Of a DNA stretch of 64,000 nt, positions 9,425 through 17,371 are shown piece by piece (the first letter of the stretch is position 1; each line of letters opens with the position of its first letter). Made by a program: the position numbers and the translations under genes. Source of the stretch: Haloactinospora alba (GTDB taxonomy: Bacteria > Actinomycetota > Actinomycetes > Streptosporangiales > Streptosporangiaceae); NCBI RefSeq assembly GCF_006717075.1, contig NZ_VFQC01000001.1, positions 3,147,501-3,211,500 on the forward strand, written 5' to 3'. The notes beneath the pieces were generated by a model. That model was given only the letters and a program-made list of their open reading frames with translations, made no database searches and was not told the origin of the DNA.

Positions 9425-10441
9425 ATGCTGCTGCGCGCCGTACGCGCCCGTCGAATCGCCACCGCCACGATGTTCTCCTCGGGCGGCCTGACCCTGCTGG
9501 GAGCCAGCACCGTCGGCCTCCTCTACCTGCAGGCCAAGCTGGCACGCAGGGTCGTGGGCGTCACCCACTGGTCGGCCCCGCCGGTGGACGGCGACTACGG
9601 GAACGGGGACGGTCCCCCCGTCTCCTTCGTGATGATGGGGGACTCGACCGCCGCCGGCTTCGCCGTCGCCGACGGCCAGCAGACGCCGGGAAGCCTGCTC
9701 GCCTCCAGCATCGCGGCGGCGGCCGACCGGCCGGTGCGGATGCGCAACGTCTCCGTCGTGGGCGCCACCTCCCGGGACCTGCCCGCCCAGCTCGCCACCG
9801 TCCGGGAGCAGCCCGCGGACCTCGCCGTGATCCTCATCGGCGCCAACGACGTCATCAACCGGATGCGGCCCGCCGACTCGGTACGCCACCTGAAGGAGGT
9901 CGTGGGCGAGCTCACCAGCGCCGGCACGGCCGTGGTGGTGGGCACCTGCCCCGACCTGGGCACCGTGCGGCCGATCGGGTGGCCGCTGCGCCACGTCGCG
10001 CGGCGCTCCTCGCGTCAGCTGGCCGCCGCCCAGACCATCGCCGTGGTGGAGGCCGGAGGGCGCACCGTGTCCCTGAGTGACCTCCTCACCGACGTGTTCT
10101 GGGACAACCCGCAACAGATGTTCGGGCCGGACCGGTTCCACCCCTCCGAACACGGTTACGCCCACCTCGCCGCCGCACTGCTGCCCTCGGCCTGCCTCGC
10201 GCTCGGCTTCCTCCCGCAGGACCTGCCGCCGCAGGGAACCGACGGCGTGCTACCGGTGGACCGCGCCGCCGTCGCTGCTGCCGAGAACGCCGGAACCGAG
10301 GTCAACGGGGCCAGCCTGGCCGGCCGGGAGCGCGGCCCGCGCGGGCGGTGGGCCACGCTCGTCCGCCGCGACTCCGGCGACACCGAGTCCGCGACGGACG
10401 GGAACGGCGAACCGGCGCAACCGCACCCGGAGGCGCACTGA
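9425..10441 (+). CDS. SGNH/GDSL hydrolase
   Basis: A 338-residue esterase-like protein. An N-terminal hydrophobic helix (about residues 17-38) should anchor or export it. The SGNH blocks are visible: block I MGDSTAAG with the catalytic Ser, block III GANDV, and block V DRFHPSEHGY with Asp and His. GAGGAGG lies about eight bases before ATG 9425, which favours it over an in-frame ATG at 9347. The C-terminal 60 residues are low-complexity and charged. The natural substrate (lipid, polysaccharide ester) is not evident. Confidence 0.88.
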   Translation: MLLRAVRARRIATATMFSSGGLTLLGASTVGLLYLQAKLARRVVGVTHWSAPPVDGDYGNGDGPPVSFVMMGDSTAAGFAVADGQQTPGSLLASSIAAAADRPVRMRNVSVVGATSRDLPAQLATVREQPADLAVILIGANDVINRMRPADSVRHLKEVVGELTSAGTAVVVGTCPDLGTVRPIGWPLRHVARRSSRQLAAAQTIAVVEAGGRTVSLSDLLTDVFWDNPQQMFGPDRFHPSEHGYAHLAAALLPSACLALGFLPQDLPPQGTDGVLPVDRAAVAAAENAGTEVNGASLAGRERGPRGRWATLVRRDSGDTESATDGNGEPAQPHPEAH

Positions 10442-10519
10442 CACCCCCGCACGGGTTAACGTGCGAGTAACCAACGGCCGGGCCCACCGGCCCCCTTCGG
10501 CAGAGAGGAAACCGCGAGC

Positions 10520-11743
10520 ATGCCCGAAGCCGTCATCGTCGCGACCGCACGCTCGCCCATCGGTCGCGCGTTCAAAGGGTCGCTGAAGGACATCCGTCCC
10601 GACGACCTGACCGCGCAACTCGTGTCCGCCGCCCTGGCGAAAGTCCCCCAGGTCGACCAGAACAGCATCGACGACCTCATGGTCGGCTGCGGTCTCCCCG
10701 GCGGGGAGCAGGGCTACAACCTCGCCCGGGTGGTCGCGGTGCAGCTCGGGTTGGACAACCTTCCCGGCACCACCCTCACCCGCTACTGCTCCTCCTCGCT
10801 GCAGACCACCCGCATGGCCTACCACGCCATCAAGGCCGGCGAGGGCGACGTGTTCGTCTCGGCCGGTGTGGAGATGGTGAGCAGCTACGTCAAGGGCAAC
10901 AGCGACACCCTTCCCGACACCCAGAACCCGGTGTTCGCCGAGGCCGAGGAGCGCACCGCCAAACGGGCGGAAGGCGGGGCCCCCGTCTGGCACGACCCGC
11001 GCGAGGACGGGAAACTCCCCGACGTCTACCTCGCCATGGGCCAGACAGCGGAGAACGTGGCGCAGATGCGCGGCGTCTCCCGCCAACGCCAGGACGAGTT
11101 CGGGGTGCGTTCCCAGAACCGCGCGGAACAGGCCATCGACAACGGGTTCTGGTCCCGCGAGATCACCCCGGTCACCCTCCCGGACGGCACCGTGGTCGAC
11201 GCCGACGACGGCCCCCGCCGCGGGACCACCTACGAGAAGATCTCCCAGCTCGACCCGGTGTTCCGCCCCGACGGAACGGTGACGGCCGGCAACGCCTGCC
11301 CGCTGAACGACGGCGCGGCGGCGCTGGTCATCATGAGCGACACCAAGGCCGCCCAGCTCGGCCTCACCCCGCTGGCCCGGGTCGTCTCCACCGGGGTGGG
11401 GGCGCTCTCCCCGGAGATCATGGGGCTGGGACCGGTGGAGGCCTCCCGGCAGGCGCTCTCCCGCGCCAACATGACGATCTCCGACATCGACCTGGTGGAG
11501 ATCAACGAGGCGTTCGCGGCCCAGGTGCTGCCCTCGGCCGACGACCTCGGCATCGACGTCGAGAACCAGCTCAACGTCAACGGCGGCGCGATCGCCGTCG
11601 GCCACCCCTTCGGGATGACCGGCGCGCGCATCACCACCACCCTGCTCAACAGCCTCCAGTTCCACGACAGCACCTACGGGCTGGAGACCATGTGCGTGGG
11701 CGGCGGCCAGGGCATGGCCGCCGTGTTCGAACGGTTGAGCTGA
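10520..11743 (+). CDS. acetyl-CoA C-acyltransferase (thiolase)
   Basis: A 407-residue thiolase of the FadA/AtoB superfamily. All catalytic elements are visible: nucleophilic Cys in TRYCSSSLQTT (about residue 92), NEAFAAQ, the His of GHPFGMTGAR and the second Cys in CVGGGQGMA. This would cleave or condense beta-ketoacyl-CoA. No fadB-type hydratase/dehydrogenase is adjacent, so it is a single-gene unit, possibly co-expressed with the SGNH hydrolase 78 bases upstream. Confidence 0.93.
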   Translation: MPEAVIVATARSPIGRAFKGSLKDIRPDDLTAQLVSAALAKVPQVDQNSIDDLMVGCGLPGGEQGYNLARVVAVQLGLDNLPGTTLTRYCSSSLQTTRMAYHAIKAGEGDVFVSAGVEMVSSYVKGNSDTLPDTQNPVFAEAEERTAKRAEGGAPVWHDPREDGKLPDVYLAMGQTAENVAQMRGVSRQRQDEFGVRSQNRAEQAIDNGFWSREITPVTLPDGTVVDADDGPRRGTTYEKISQLDPVFRPDGTVTAGNACPLNDGAAALVIMSDTKAAQLGLTPLARVVSTGVGALSPEIMGLGPVEASRQALSRANMTISDIDLVEINEAFAAQVLPSADDLGIDVENQLNVNGGAIAVGHPFGMTGARITTTLLNSLQFHDSTYGLETMCVGGGQGMAAVFERLS

Positions 11744-11753
11744 GCCCGAACAC

Positions 11754-11802
11754 CCGGCCGCGACCCGCGCCGTCCCACCCGCTCGGGGCGTGTCGCGGCC
11801 GG
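11754..11802 (+). terminator. stem-loop after the thiolase gene
   Basis: An 11-base arm CCGGCCGCGAC and its complement GTCGCGGCCGG flank a 27-base loop, starting 11 bases after the thiolase stop. There is no T-tract, so it may be a high-GC stem-loop terminator rather than a classical one. Confidence 0.55.
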
Positions 11803-11955
11803 TCGCGGTGGTGTGCCGGTGGCACTGTCCGCCCAGCGCCGCCAACGGCACCGGAAAAACGGGACAGAACGTAAAAGCTCTGCTCAGGGCCTTGTCCCAG
11901 TGGGGCGCGTGGTGCAGTGTCGCAGGTAAGCGCTACCTACGTTCGGAGGTACCAA

Positions 11956-12204
11956 TTGACGGTAGCCCATTCTCCGGAAATCCACGCGCAGCTCCTCGAC
12001 CGCATCCCGACCGTTACCGGCCACGACCTCCAGGAATGGTTCGACACGCTTAACAAGGGGCCCGCGCTGAAGCGGTGCTCGGAACGCGCCAACTGGCTCG
12101 CCGACGAGCACGGCCTCAGCCACGGCTACGCCCGCGCCATCGTGCAGGAGTACGACCGGCGCTGGCGCAACCGCTCGAACAACGTCCCGTCACCGCGCTC
12201 CTGA
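11956..12204 (+). CDS. DUF4287-type small protein
   Basis: An 82-residue protein matching the DUF4287 pattern: an IPTVTGHDLQEWFD segment, then CSERANWLADEHGLSHGYARAIV. The family is small, cytosolic and of unknown function. A TTG at 11956 is chosen because GGAGGT lies five bases upstream; a GTG at 11917 in the same frame would extend it by 13 residues without a better ribosome site. Confidence 0.78.
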   Translation: MTVAHSPEIHAQLLDRIPTVTGHDLQEWFDTLNKGPALKRCSERANWLADEHGLSHGYARAIVQEYDRRWRNRSNNVPSPRS

Positions 12205-12468
12205 CCACCCGCCGCGCGTGACGCGGCCCGGCGCCGGACGCCGGGACCTCCGCGCGGTGCCGGACCGGTAGGAGGGGCAGCCACGGCACCGGTACGGCAC
12301 CGCGCGGCTCCGCCCGAGCCCCGTCACACACCGCGGCACGCCTTCCAGGCAACAGACGTGTCCGCTGGTCACAACCCAGAACACCGGTCACAGCCGCTAC
12401 CGCCCGGCAGCATCCGCGGATCCGGAACGGACTCGCGGCCCTGGGACGCCCGTGTTCCGGAGTGACCG

Positions 12469-12877
12469 TCACACCCGATCCCTGGAACGGCCGCGGACCA
12501 TAGCCATGCCCCCTGCCACGGCGGCGACGACCAACCCGGCGCACATGACGATGTTGCCGGTGACGGTCCCGGGCTCACCTGAAGCGAGGTTCGCGGTGAG
12601 TTCCTGGCTGAGCAGGCCTCCGGACACGATCCAGGCGGATATGAGAATTCCGGAGACCGGGGTCCACCACCGGATCCAGAAGGCGACGAGCGTCCCGCGG
12701 ACGAGGATGAGAGCGATGCCGGGCGGGAACCCCGGGAGCCCGTTCGGGGGCAGCGATCCACTGGACGACCAGCCCCAGCACGCCGATCCCGAGGCCACAG
12801 AGGCACAGCCGCCTGTTCCTCACATCGCGGTTCGGCTCCGGTGCGGTGGTACTCACCGACGTTCCTTTCGTGCCCAT
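12469..12877 (-). pseudogene. small multi-pass membrane protein with a one-base frameshift
   Basis: Two frames join into one plausible product. From ATG 12877 the frame gives a soluble start and a helix (LCLCGLGIGVLGLVVQWIA). It then goes out of frame at a run of five Gs on the plus strand (12746-12750). Removing one base there restores APNGLPGFPPGIALILVRG and two or three further hydrophobic helices to a stop at 12469, about 135 residues in all. This is either real decay or a homopolymer base-call error. I do not recognise a family. Confidence 0.55.
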
Positions 12878-12950
12878 GGTGGATGCGCTGGAATTCCGGC
12901 CACGACGCCGTATCGGCCCACACCGCGGCGAACTCGACGACCCTGTCCGG

Positions 12951-13030
12951 TGTGACGGTCCGGTCCGCGAACTCGGGACCCGCGAATCCCCCGACAAGGG
13001 AAACGAGGGACAGGGCCACGGCGAGCAATG
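12951..13030. repeat. direct repeat, left copy, segment a
   Basis: This segment (core GGTCCGCGAACTCGGGACC) aligns with 19771-19845 (GGTCCGCGGACTCGGGACT) in the same orientation, with substitutions and small indels. Both copies carry the coding-like residue pattern LLAVAL..GGFA.PE.ADR on the minus strand, so they may be remnants of a duplicated gene. Confidence 0.65.
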
Positions 13031-13330
13031 GAGTGAACCGCCAGCGCACGGTCATCAGCAGGACCGCGCCCCGAGGTGGATCAGTGGCCCGGCCCGTCGT
13101 AGCCGACCACGAGACTGTGGGACCGGATGACCTCGGGGCCGGCGTCGCCGACGGCCGCCAGCACGAGACCGAGGAGGGCCGCCCGTACGTACGCGCGTCG
13201 TGTTGAGGTTCCATCGGTTCGCGTTGTCACCCCTGCACTGTCCCGTCCGGCAGGGGCGCCGCACATCCGCTCCGCGTCGTAAGAAGCCCGGGAACCGGGT
13301 ACGCACTCGCACGTATCCGGCCTACGTCAC

Positions 13331-13452
13331 GCAGACGACCGCCCCGCTCCCGTGGCACGGCGGGGATCACGGTCTGGCGGCTCGCGCCGCCCCGCACCCC
13401 CACCGACCGCAGCACAACGCCCCGCCCGGGGATCGGCCGGGGGCGTTCGCCG
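13331..13452. repeat. direct repeat, left copy, segment b
   Basis: Aligns with 19843-19943 in the same orientation: both hold GATCACGGTCTGGCGG, CACCGACCGCAGC and a terminal GC-rich hairpin. In the right copy segments a and b are nearly fused, whereas here about 300 bases separate them. Each copy ends about 20-25 bases beyond the stop of a minus-strand gene. Confidence 0.65.
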
Positions 13453-13475
13453 TGCGTTCCACCACCGCGGTGGTG

Positions 13476-14492
13476 TCACCGGTGGGAAAGACGGACGTGT
13501 GCCCGCCAACCGGTGGCGGTGGGACGCAGCGCGGCGGTGAGCTCCTCGGCGGTGGGACGTCCGCAGCGGTCCCACTCGGCGACGAGGGCGCGCAGCCGCC
13601 GCAGTGCGGGGGAACCGGACGCGTCGGCGCGGAAGCCGCCCCCCTCGGGGCCGCAGGTGTGCACCGCGATCCGGGAGCCGCGCGCAACGCCGTATCCGAT
13701 CTCGGTGCCGCGACCGGTGGAGACGAGCCCCTGCGGGCGCCGGGCGAGCAGCCACAGCCGCAGGTGGTCGCTCTGGGGCCACGCGATGTCGCTGGGAACG
13801 GTGTGCTCCGCCGCGCGCAGCGACCGCAACAGGTGTTCGGCGGCGCTGGGGCGGCCGCGCAGCCAGGTGGCCGAGACGTAGTCCCCTTCCTCTTGAGCGT
13901 TGCTGGACCCGGACTCCACTGGAACGTGCCACGGCGTGTGCATCCGCCCGTAGGCGCCCCGGTGCAGGTGGACCGTGCGGGGGCGCGCACCGGATCCGAC
14001 GGTTGCGCGCAGCATTCCGGTGGCGTACGCCACCGGCGCCAGCGGCAGCGGCAGCAGCACGCGGGCGCCCTCGACCGCCTGGCACAGCCACTCCCCGGGT
14101 AGCTCCTCGGGGGTCGCCCAGGCCACGATCCGGTCGAAGGGACCGTACTCGGCGGCGCCGTGGCGGCCGTCGCGGGCGAGGCTGGTGACGTTGGTGTAAC
14201 CGGCCGCGACGTGCAGACGCGCGGCGCGTTCCACCAGGGTCTCCTCCAGGTCGATGCTGACCACGTGACCGCGCGGCCCGACCGTCTCGGCCAGCAGCGC
14301 TGTGGACAGTCCGGAACCGGTGCCCACCTCCAACACCCGTTGCCCCGGGTGGGGATCGAGAAGACGGAGGTGGCGGGCGATAGTGGCGGTGTCGGTGCGC
14401 TGGCGCACCGCCCGTCCGTCCGCACCCCGATAGTGGGATTCGGGCACGGCGCGCAGGGCGCGTTCCACCCGCTCGTCGGTCACCTCGACCAT
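13476..14492 (-). CDS. PIMT-like methyltransferase of a lasso peptide cluster
   Basis: A 338-residue homologue of protein-L-isoaspartate O-methyltransferase. The SAM-binding core is clear (RVLEVGTGSGLSTALLAE near residues 65-82; VVSIDLEETLVERA after it). About 120 extra C-terminal residues follow the usual PIMT fold, which standalone repair enzymes lack. AAAGGA precedes ATG 14492. It is the last gene of a five-gene lasso operon. Lasso-associated PIMT homologues with such extensions are known to methylate an aspartate in the peptide, leading to aspartimide or isoaspartate. I infer the same role here, with Asp6 of the predicted core as target. Confidence 0.85.
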   Translation of the reverse strand: MVEVTDERVERALRAVPESHYRGADGRAVRQRTDTATIARHLRLLDPHPGQRVLEVGTGSGLSTALLAETVGPRGHVVSIDLEETLVERAARLHVAAGYTNVTSLARDGRHGAAEYGPFDRIVAWATPEELPGEWLCQAVEGARVLLPLPLAPVAYATGMLRATVGSGARPRTVHLHRGAYGRMHTPWHVPVESGSSNAQEEGDYVSATWLRGRPSAAEHLLRSLRAAEHTVPSDIAWPQSDHLRLWLLARRPQGLVSTGRGTEIGYGVARGSRIAVHTCGPEGGGFRADASGSPALRRLRALVAEWDRCGRPTAEELTAALRPTATGWRAHVRLSHR

Positions 14493-14527
14493 GCTCGGTC
14501 CTTTCCGCTGTCGGATATCGTCGCTGT

Positions 14528-14941
14528 TCAGATTCGGACGGTGGGGTGGAACGTCTGGCCGGACCACTCCTCGCCGACCGGCTGGAGTCGTGTCTCGATC
14601 CAGGCATGCGCGGCGAAGGGCCGGACCCGGCAACCGATACACCAGTCCACCGAACGGCGATGCAGGGTCGCTGCGAGCAGGACTGCCAACGAGATCTCCA
14701 GGCAGGCGGTCCGGCCGGGATACCAGTGGCTCACCGCTCGGCAGGCGGCCACGATCTCGTCGGCTCGCGTGTGGCTGGTGGAACGGCGGGCGCCTCGTTT
14801 CGCCAGTCGAGCCGCCGCGAGAGTGAACCGCAGTGGGGTGAAGCGCAACAGTAGAAGAGCCGCCAATAAACCGCCGCAGGCTGTGACCCGGTCACGGATA
14901 CGGGGAGCGGGTCCGGGGGCGGATACCATACGCACGCTCAC
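14528..14941 (-). CDS. lasso peptide leader protease (B2, transglutaminase-like)
   Basis: A 137-residue transglutaminase-fold cysteine protease of the lasso B2 / microcin J25-McjB C-terminal type. It removes the leader from the precursor. The catalytic Cys is in GRTACLEISLAV and the His in HAWIETRL; an N-terminal hydrophobic stretch (GGLLAALLLLRF) is present as is common in this family. The GTG at 14941 overlaps the B1 stop as GTGA, so the two proteins are translationally coupled. Confidence 0.9.
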   Translation of the reverse strand: MSVRMVSAPGPAPRIRDRVTACGGLLAALLLLRFTPLRFTLAAARLAKRGARRSTSHTRADEIVAACRAVSHWYPGRTACLEISLAVLLAATLHRRSVDWCIGCRVRPFAAHAWIETRLQPVGEEWSGQTFHPTVRI

Positions 14942-15231
14942 CACGGCCTCCACCTCCGTTCCTGCGGGGAGGAAACGAGGCCGTGCTGACGGAGCTGTTC
15001 GGTGAGAGCTTCCATGTCCTCGCGTACCCGACGGGGGTCTACCCCGTAGCGCCGGGCGATCCGCCTGGATGCCTCGCTCGGGAGGGCCCCTTGGGAGAGC
15101 AGGTACCAGAAACACCCTCCTGTCGGAGTGAGCGCGAACCACCGGCCGCGCCCCCGTGTGTCGAGCAGCATGGTCCCCTGAGAAGTGAACGTCGTGTACA
15201 CGTTCCGGTGGGGGCGGAGAGAGTCGTCCAT
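14938..15231 (-). CDS. lasso RRE protein (B1, PqqD-like)
   Basis: A 97-residue PqqD-like RiPP recognition element that binds the precursor leader and presents it to the B2 protease. The pattern LLDTRGRGRWFALTPTGGCFWYLL followed by helices (ASRRIARRYGVDPRRVREDMEALTEQL) is typical. ATG 15231 starts just after the cyclase stop (15234), with GGAGGGAGCGAC upstream. The leader motif it should bind, YEAPAV, is present in the precursor at 17090-17206. Confidence 0.9.
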   Translation of the reverse strand: MDDSLRPHRNVYTTFTSQGTMLLDTRGRGRWFALTPTGGCFWYLLSQGALPSEASRRIARRYGVDPRRVREDMEALTEQLRQHGLVSSPQERRWRPW

Positions 15232-15233
15232 GG

Positions 15234-17030
15234 TCAGAAGTCGCTCCCTCCGTGTGCGGCTACCGGCCTTTCGTTGTGGGCGAGCCATAGCTCGGCGGCG
15301 AGAAAGGACTCGAACAGCGCCAGCCGACCGGGGGCGCCTGCAATCAGACGTTCCAGGTCATCTCGGACAGCGTTTCGGTCGATAACACCCCGGTCGGCAA
15401 GGCGTGACTCATGCACTATCTGGCGCAGGGTGGCGGCGTTGGCGTGAATGCTCGTGTAAGCGGCAGTGTCGTGACTCCCCTTGGTAGGGCGTTCCAGTAC
15501 GTAACGAGGAACCAAGCCCTCCAATGCGGATCCGAGCAGCGGTTTCTGCCGATGCGTTGAGTACCGCTGTGCGACAGGTAGGGACATGCAGGCGCGGATC
15601 ACCTCGTTGTCCAGGAACGGAGAGTCGAGATACACCCCCACAGCTGAGAACTGGGCCCGGCGTTCGGCGTGGTGCGTCCCGTACTCGTGGAGCTCGGCCC
15701 AGGCCCGGTCGCGGCTGCTGGGCTGGGAAGCTGAATCGCGGGCCGCGGCTTGTGCGGCTGCGTGGGCGCGCTGCGCCAGTTCCTTCTGGGCGTCCTTGGT
15801 GAGCCATGCCGCGAAGCTGGGGGGCGGAAACCAGGTGAGACGGTCTTTGGGCCTGGGGCGGCGCCACGTACCGTCCGGATTCTCCACGGAGCTGGCAAAG
15901 CTGCGGAGCGCTTGTGATGGGGAGGTGCGCGCGAGTGCGAAGGAGCGTGACAGCACCGACGCTGTCGCTTGGTGACGCGTGTCGGCGTAGTCGCGAGCGT
16001 GCTGGAGGAGCGAACGCCACTGTGGGGGAGCCGTGAGGTCGGCCAAGGCGAAGGGAACGGAAGCGAGTAGTGTGTCTCCTCCCGAACCGGAAAGGTGAAG
16101 GGTGCTCCCGTGCGCACGGATCATCTGGTGGTAGGAGGTGTGCGTTCCCCAGCGTGGCGCGTCGCTGAAGAGTTGGTCTGTAGGCGGAACCCGGTCGAGT
16201 TGTGTGAAGAGCGCGTGCCTCTCGTCGTGCACGACGCGGTGGTGCAGGTTCGGGAACTCTTCCGCGCAGGCGATGGCATAGCGTTGGTCCTCGTCCTCAG
16301 CGCCGGTTGTTCGGGTCAGTGCTAACAGTGGCGCGCGTGTCGCCTGGGCCGTGAGCAACGCGATGCTCGATGAGTCCAGTCCGCCGCTGAGGTCGGTACT
16401 GATCGGTCCGGTGGTGTTGCGGACACGTGCGAGAACGGCTCGGAGAAGTGCGTGACGTAGGCGTGGAGCTGCCACGCCGGAGTCCGTGTGCGGGGGTGGA
16501 GGCTCGTAGGGCCGCACCACTGAGCCTGTGGGAGTGACGTGTAGTAGATGGCCTCCCGGAACGCGGTACACCTCACGGAACGTCGTGCGTTCCGCGACGA
16601 TCTCCGGAACCGTGGGGCAGGTCAGTAGCGCCGAGAGCGCAGTGTCGTCCAGTGCCCTCTGGTGGGATGCTGCGAGCAAGCGGGCGGACGAGGACCACGC
16701 GCAGCCGTGCGGGTGGCTCGTGTAGTACACCGGCCGGGAGCCGCAGAGGTCGGTAAGGACCGTGGTGGTTCCCTGGTGCCAGGCGATCACCCAGTACGAT
16801 CCGGGCCAGTGGGTGAGCCTCTGCCACTGTCGCGCGCGCACGGCTGTTATGCCCTCGTGCACCTCGGCGTCCGACGCGTGGCAGGATCCGACTACAGCGA
16901 TGGCGGTGTCCTCCGCTACAGCCGTACGGATGCGGGTTCCCTGCTGAGCGGAGACGCGGGGCGCGGTCGGCCAGTCCCACAGAGCGGTGCCGTGTCCAGC
17001 GGCCGAGTACCGGTCCGCGATCCAGAGCAT
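15234..17030 (-). CDS. lasso peptide cyclase (asparagine synthetase-like, C)
   Basis: A 598-residue ATP-dependent lasso cyclase that adenylates an Asp or Glu side chain and forms the macrolactam with the core N-terminus. The N-terminal Ntn-like glutaminase fold lacks the catalytic Cys (the protein begins MLWIADRYSA), as usual for lasso cyclases. The PP-loop STDLSGGLDSSSIALL lies near residue 235 and a second conserved segment LSGSGGDTLL follows. GGGAGG sits five bases before ATG 17030. Base composition looks less GC-rich than the housekeeping genes around it, consistent with transfer. Confidence 0.93.
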   Translation of the reverse strand: MLWIADRYSAAGHGTALWDWPTAPRVSAQQGTRIRTAVAEDTAIAVVGSCHASDAEVHEGITAVRARQWQRLTHWPGSYWVIAWHQGTTTVLTDLCGSRPVYYTSHPHGCAWSSSARLLAASHQRALDDTALSALLTCPTVPEIVAERTTFREVYRVPGGHLLHVTPTGSVVRPYEPPPPHTDSGVAAPRLRHALLRAVLARVRNTTGPISTDLSGGLDSSSIALLTAQATRAPLLALTRTTGAEDEDQRYAIACAEEFPNLHHRVVHDERHALFTQLDRVPPTDQLFSDAPRWGTHTSYHQMIRAHGSTLHLSGSGGDTLLASVPFALADLTAPPQWRSLLQHARDYADTRHQATASVLSRSFALARTSPSQALRSFASSVENPDGTWRRPRPKDRLTWFPPPSFAAWLTKDAQKELAQRAHAAAQAAARDSASQPSSRDRAWAELHEYGTHHAERRAQFSAVGVYLDSPFLDNEVIRACMSLPVAQRYSTHRQKPLLGSALEGLVPRYVLERPTKGSHDTAAYTSIHANAATLRQIVHESRLADRGVIDRNAVRDDLERLIAGAPGRLALFESFLAAELWLAHNERPVAAHGGSDF

Positions 17031-17089
17031 GCTGGCCTCCCGACTCTTCCGACCGTGGGGCGAGGAGCCCACCCCACGGTGAACGGCCG

Positions 17090-17206
17090 CTACTCGAAGT
17101 AGCGCTCCTGGTCCATGCTGTCCTCGGCGTATCGGCCCAGCGTGGCTTCGTCAGCCGTGTCCAACTCGACCACAGCGGGGGCTTCGTAGTACTCGTGCGG
17201 CTCCAA
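17090..17206 (-). CDS. lasso precursor peptide (A)
   Basis: A 38-residue precursor: leader with the RRE-binding motif YEAPAV and a penultimate Thr (..EATL), then a predicted 15-residue core GRYAEDSMDQERYFE. Gly1 to Asp9 would give a nine-residue macrolactam ring, leaving a six-residue tail with bulky Arg12/Tyr13/Phe14 as plugs. Asp6-Ser7 lies inside the ring, a likely site for the cluster's PIMT homologue. I choose the TTG at 17206 because AAGGAG lies nine bases upstream; longer frames would run through the promoter palindrome at 17248-17270. The cyclase starts 59 bases downstream. Confidence 0.85.
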   Translation of the reverse strand: MEPHEYYEAPAVVELDTADEATLGRYAEDSMDQERYFE

Positions 17207-17247
17207 CGGGATGTTCTCCTTCCGATCCGGGCTGTCGACGGCAGTTT

Positions 17248-17270
17248 CTATTCCATTGGTAATGGAATAA
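17248..17270. promoter_or_regulatory. palindromic operator 1, lasso side
   Basis: Near-perfect inverted repeat: CTATTCCATT, spacer GGT, AATGGAATAA. Read on the minus strand it lies just downstream of a good -35 (TTGTCA, 17279-17284) and covers the expected -10 position, about 42-64 bases before the precursor start. Its partner is at 17327-17349, 79 bases away centre to centre. Confidence 0.75.
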
Positions 17271-17313
17271 CGCGCGATTGACAACCCCTCTTTGTTCGCT
17301 CCGGATTCCCCTC

Positions 17314-17342
17314 GTGACACTCGGAGTTATTCCATTCATAAT
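17314..17342 (+). promoter_or_regulatory. sigma70-like promoter of the small protein/DUF6879/XRE operon
   Basis: GTGACA (17314-17319), a 17-base spacer and CATAAT (17337-17342). The -10 is inside palindrome 2, so a bound repressor would block polymerase. Confidence 0.65.
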
Positions 17343-17349
17343 GGGATAA
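17327..17349. promoter_or_regulatory. palindromic operator 2, XRE-operon side
   Basis: Inverted repeat TTATTCCATT, spacer CAT, AATGGGATAA, the same sequence family as 17248-17270. It overlaps the -10 of the rightward promoter and ends 22 bases before the ATG of the small protein gene. Confidence 0.75.
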
Positions 17350-17371
17350 GCTTCGACCCCCAGGAGGACCA

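Larger units (their letters stand above)
12878..13475 (-). other. gene-poor decayed stretch beside the lasso cluster
   Basis: No intact convincing gene. Minus-strand fragments with membrane character are visible: one from ATG 13055 (TVRWRFTPLLAVALSLVSLV...) that never reaches a sensible stop, and a 49-61 residue frame ending at 13081 with one hydrophobic helix (YVRAALLGLVLAAVG). Parts of this stretch (12951-13030 and 13331-13452) recur at 19771-19943. A GC-rich hairpin near 13425-13452 sits just after the methyltransferase gene and could terminate the lasso operon. Confidence 0.45.

Noticed and set aside
13081-13266. 49-61 residue minus-strand ORF with one hydrophobic helix
   Set aside because: No convincing ribosome site or family; it lies in the decayed region and is mentioned there only.
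17207-17320. Longer precursor reading frame starting at GTG 17320
   Set aside because: It would put the promoter palindrome and -35 inside the coding region; the TTG at 17206 has a ribosome site.
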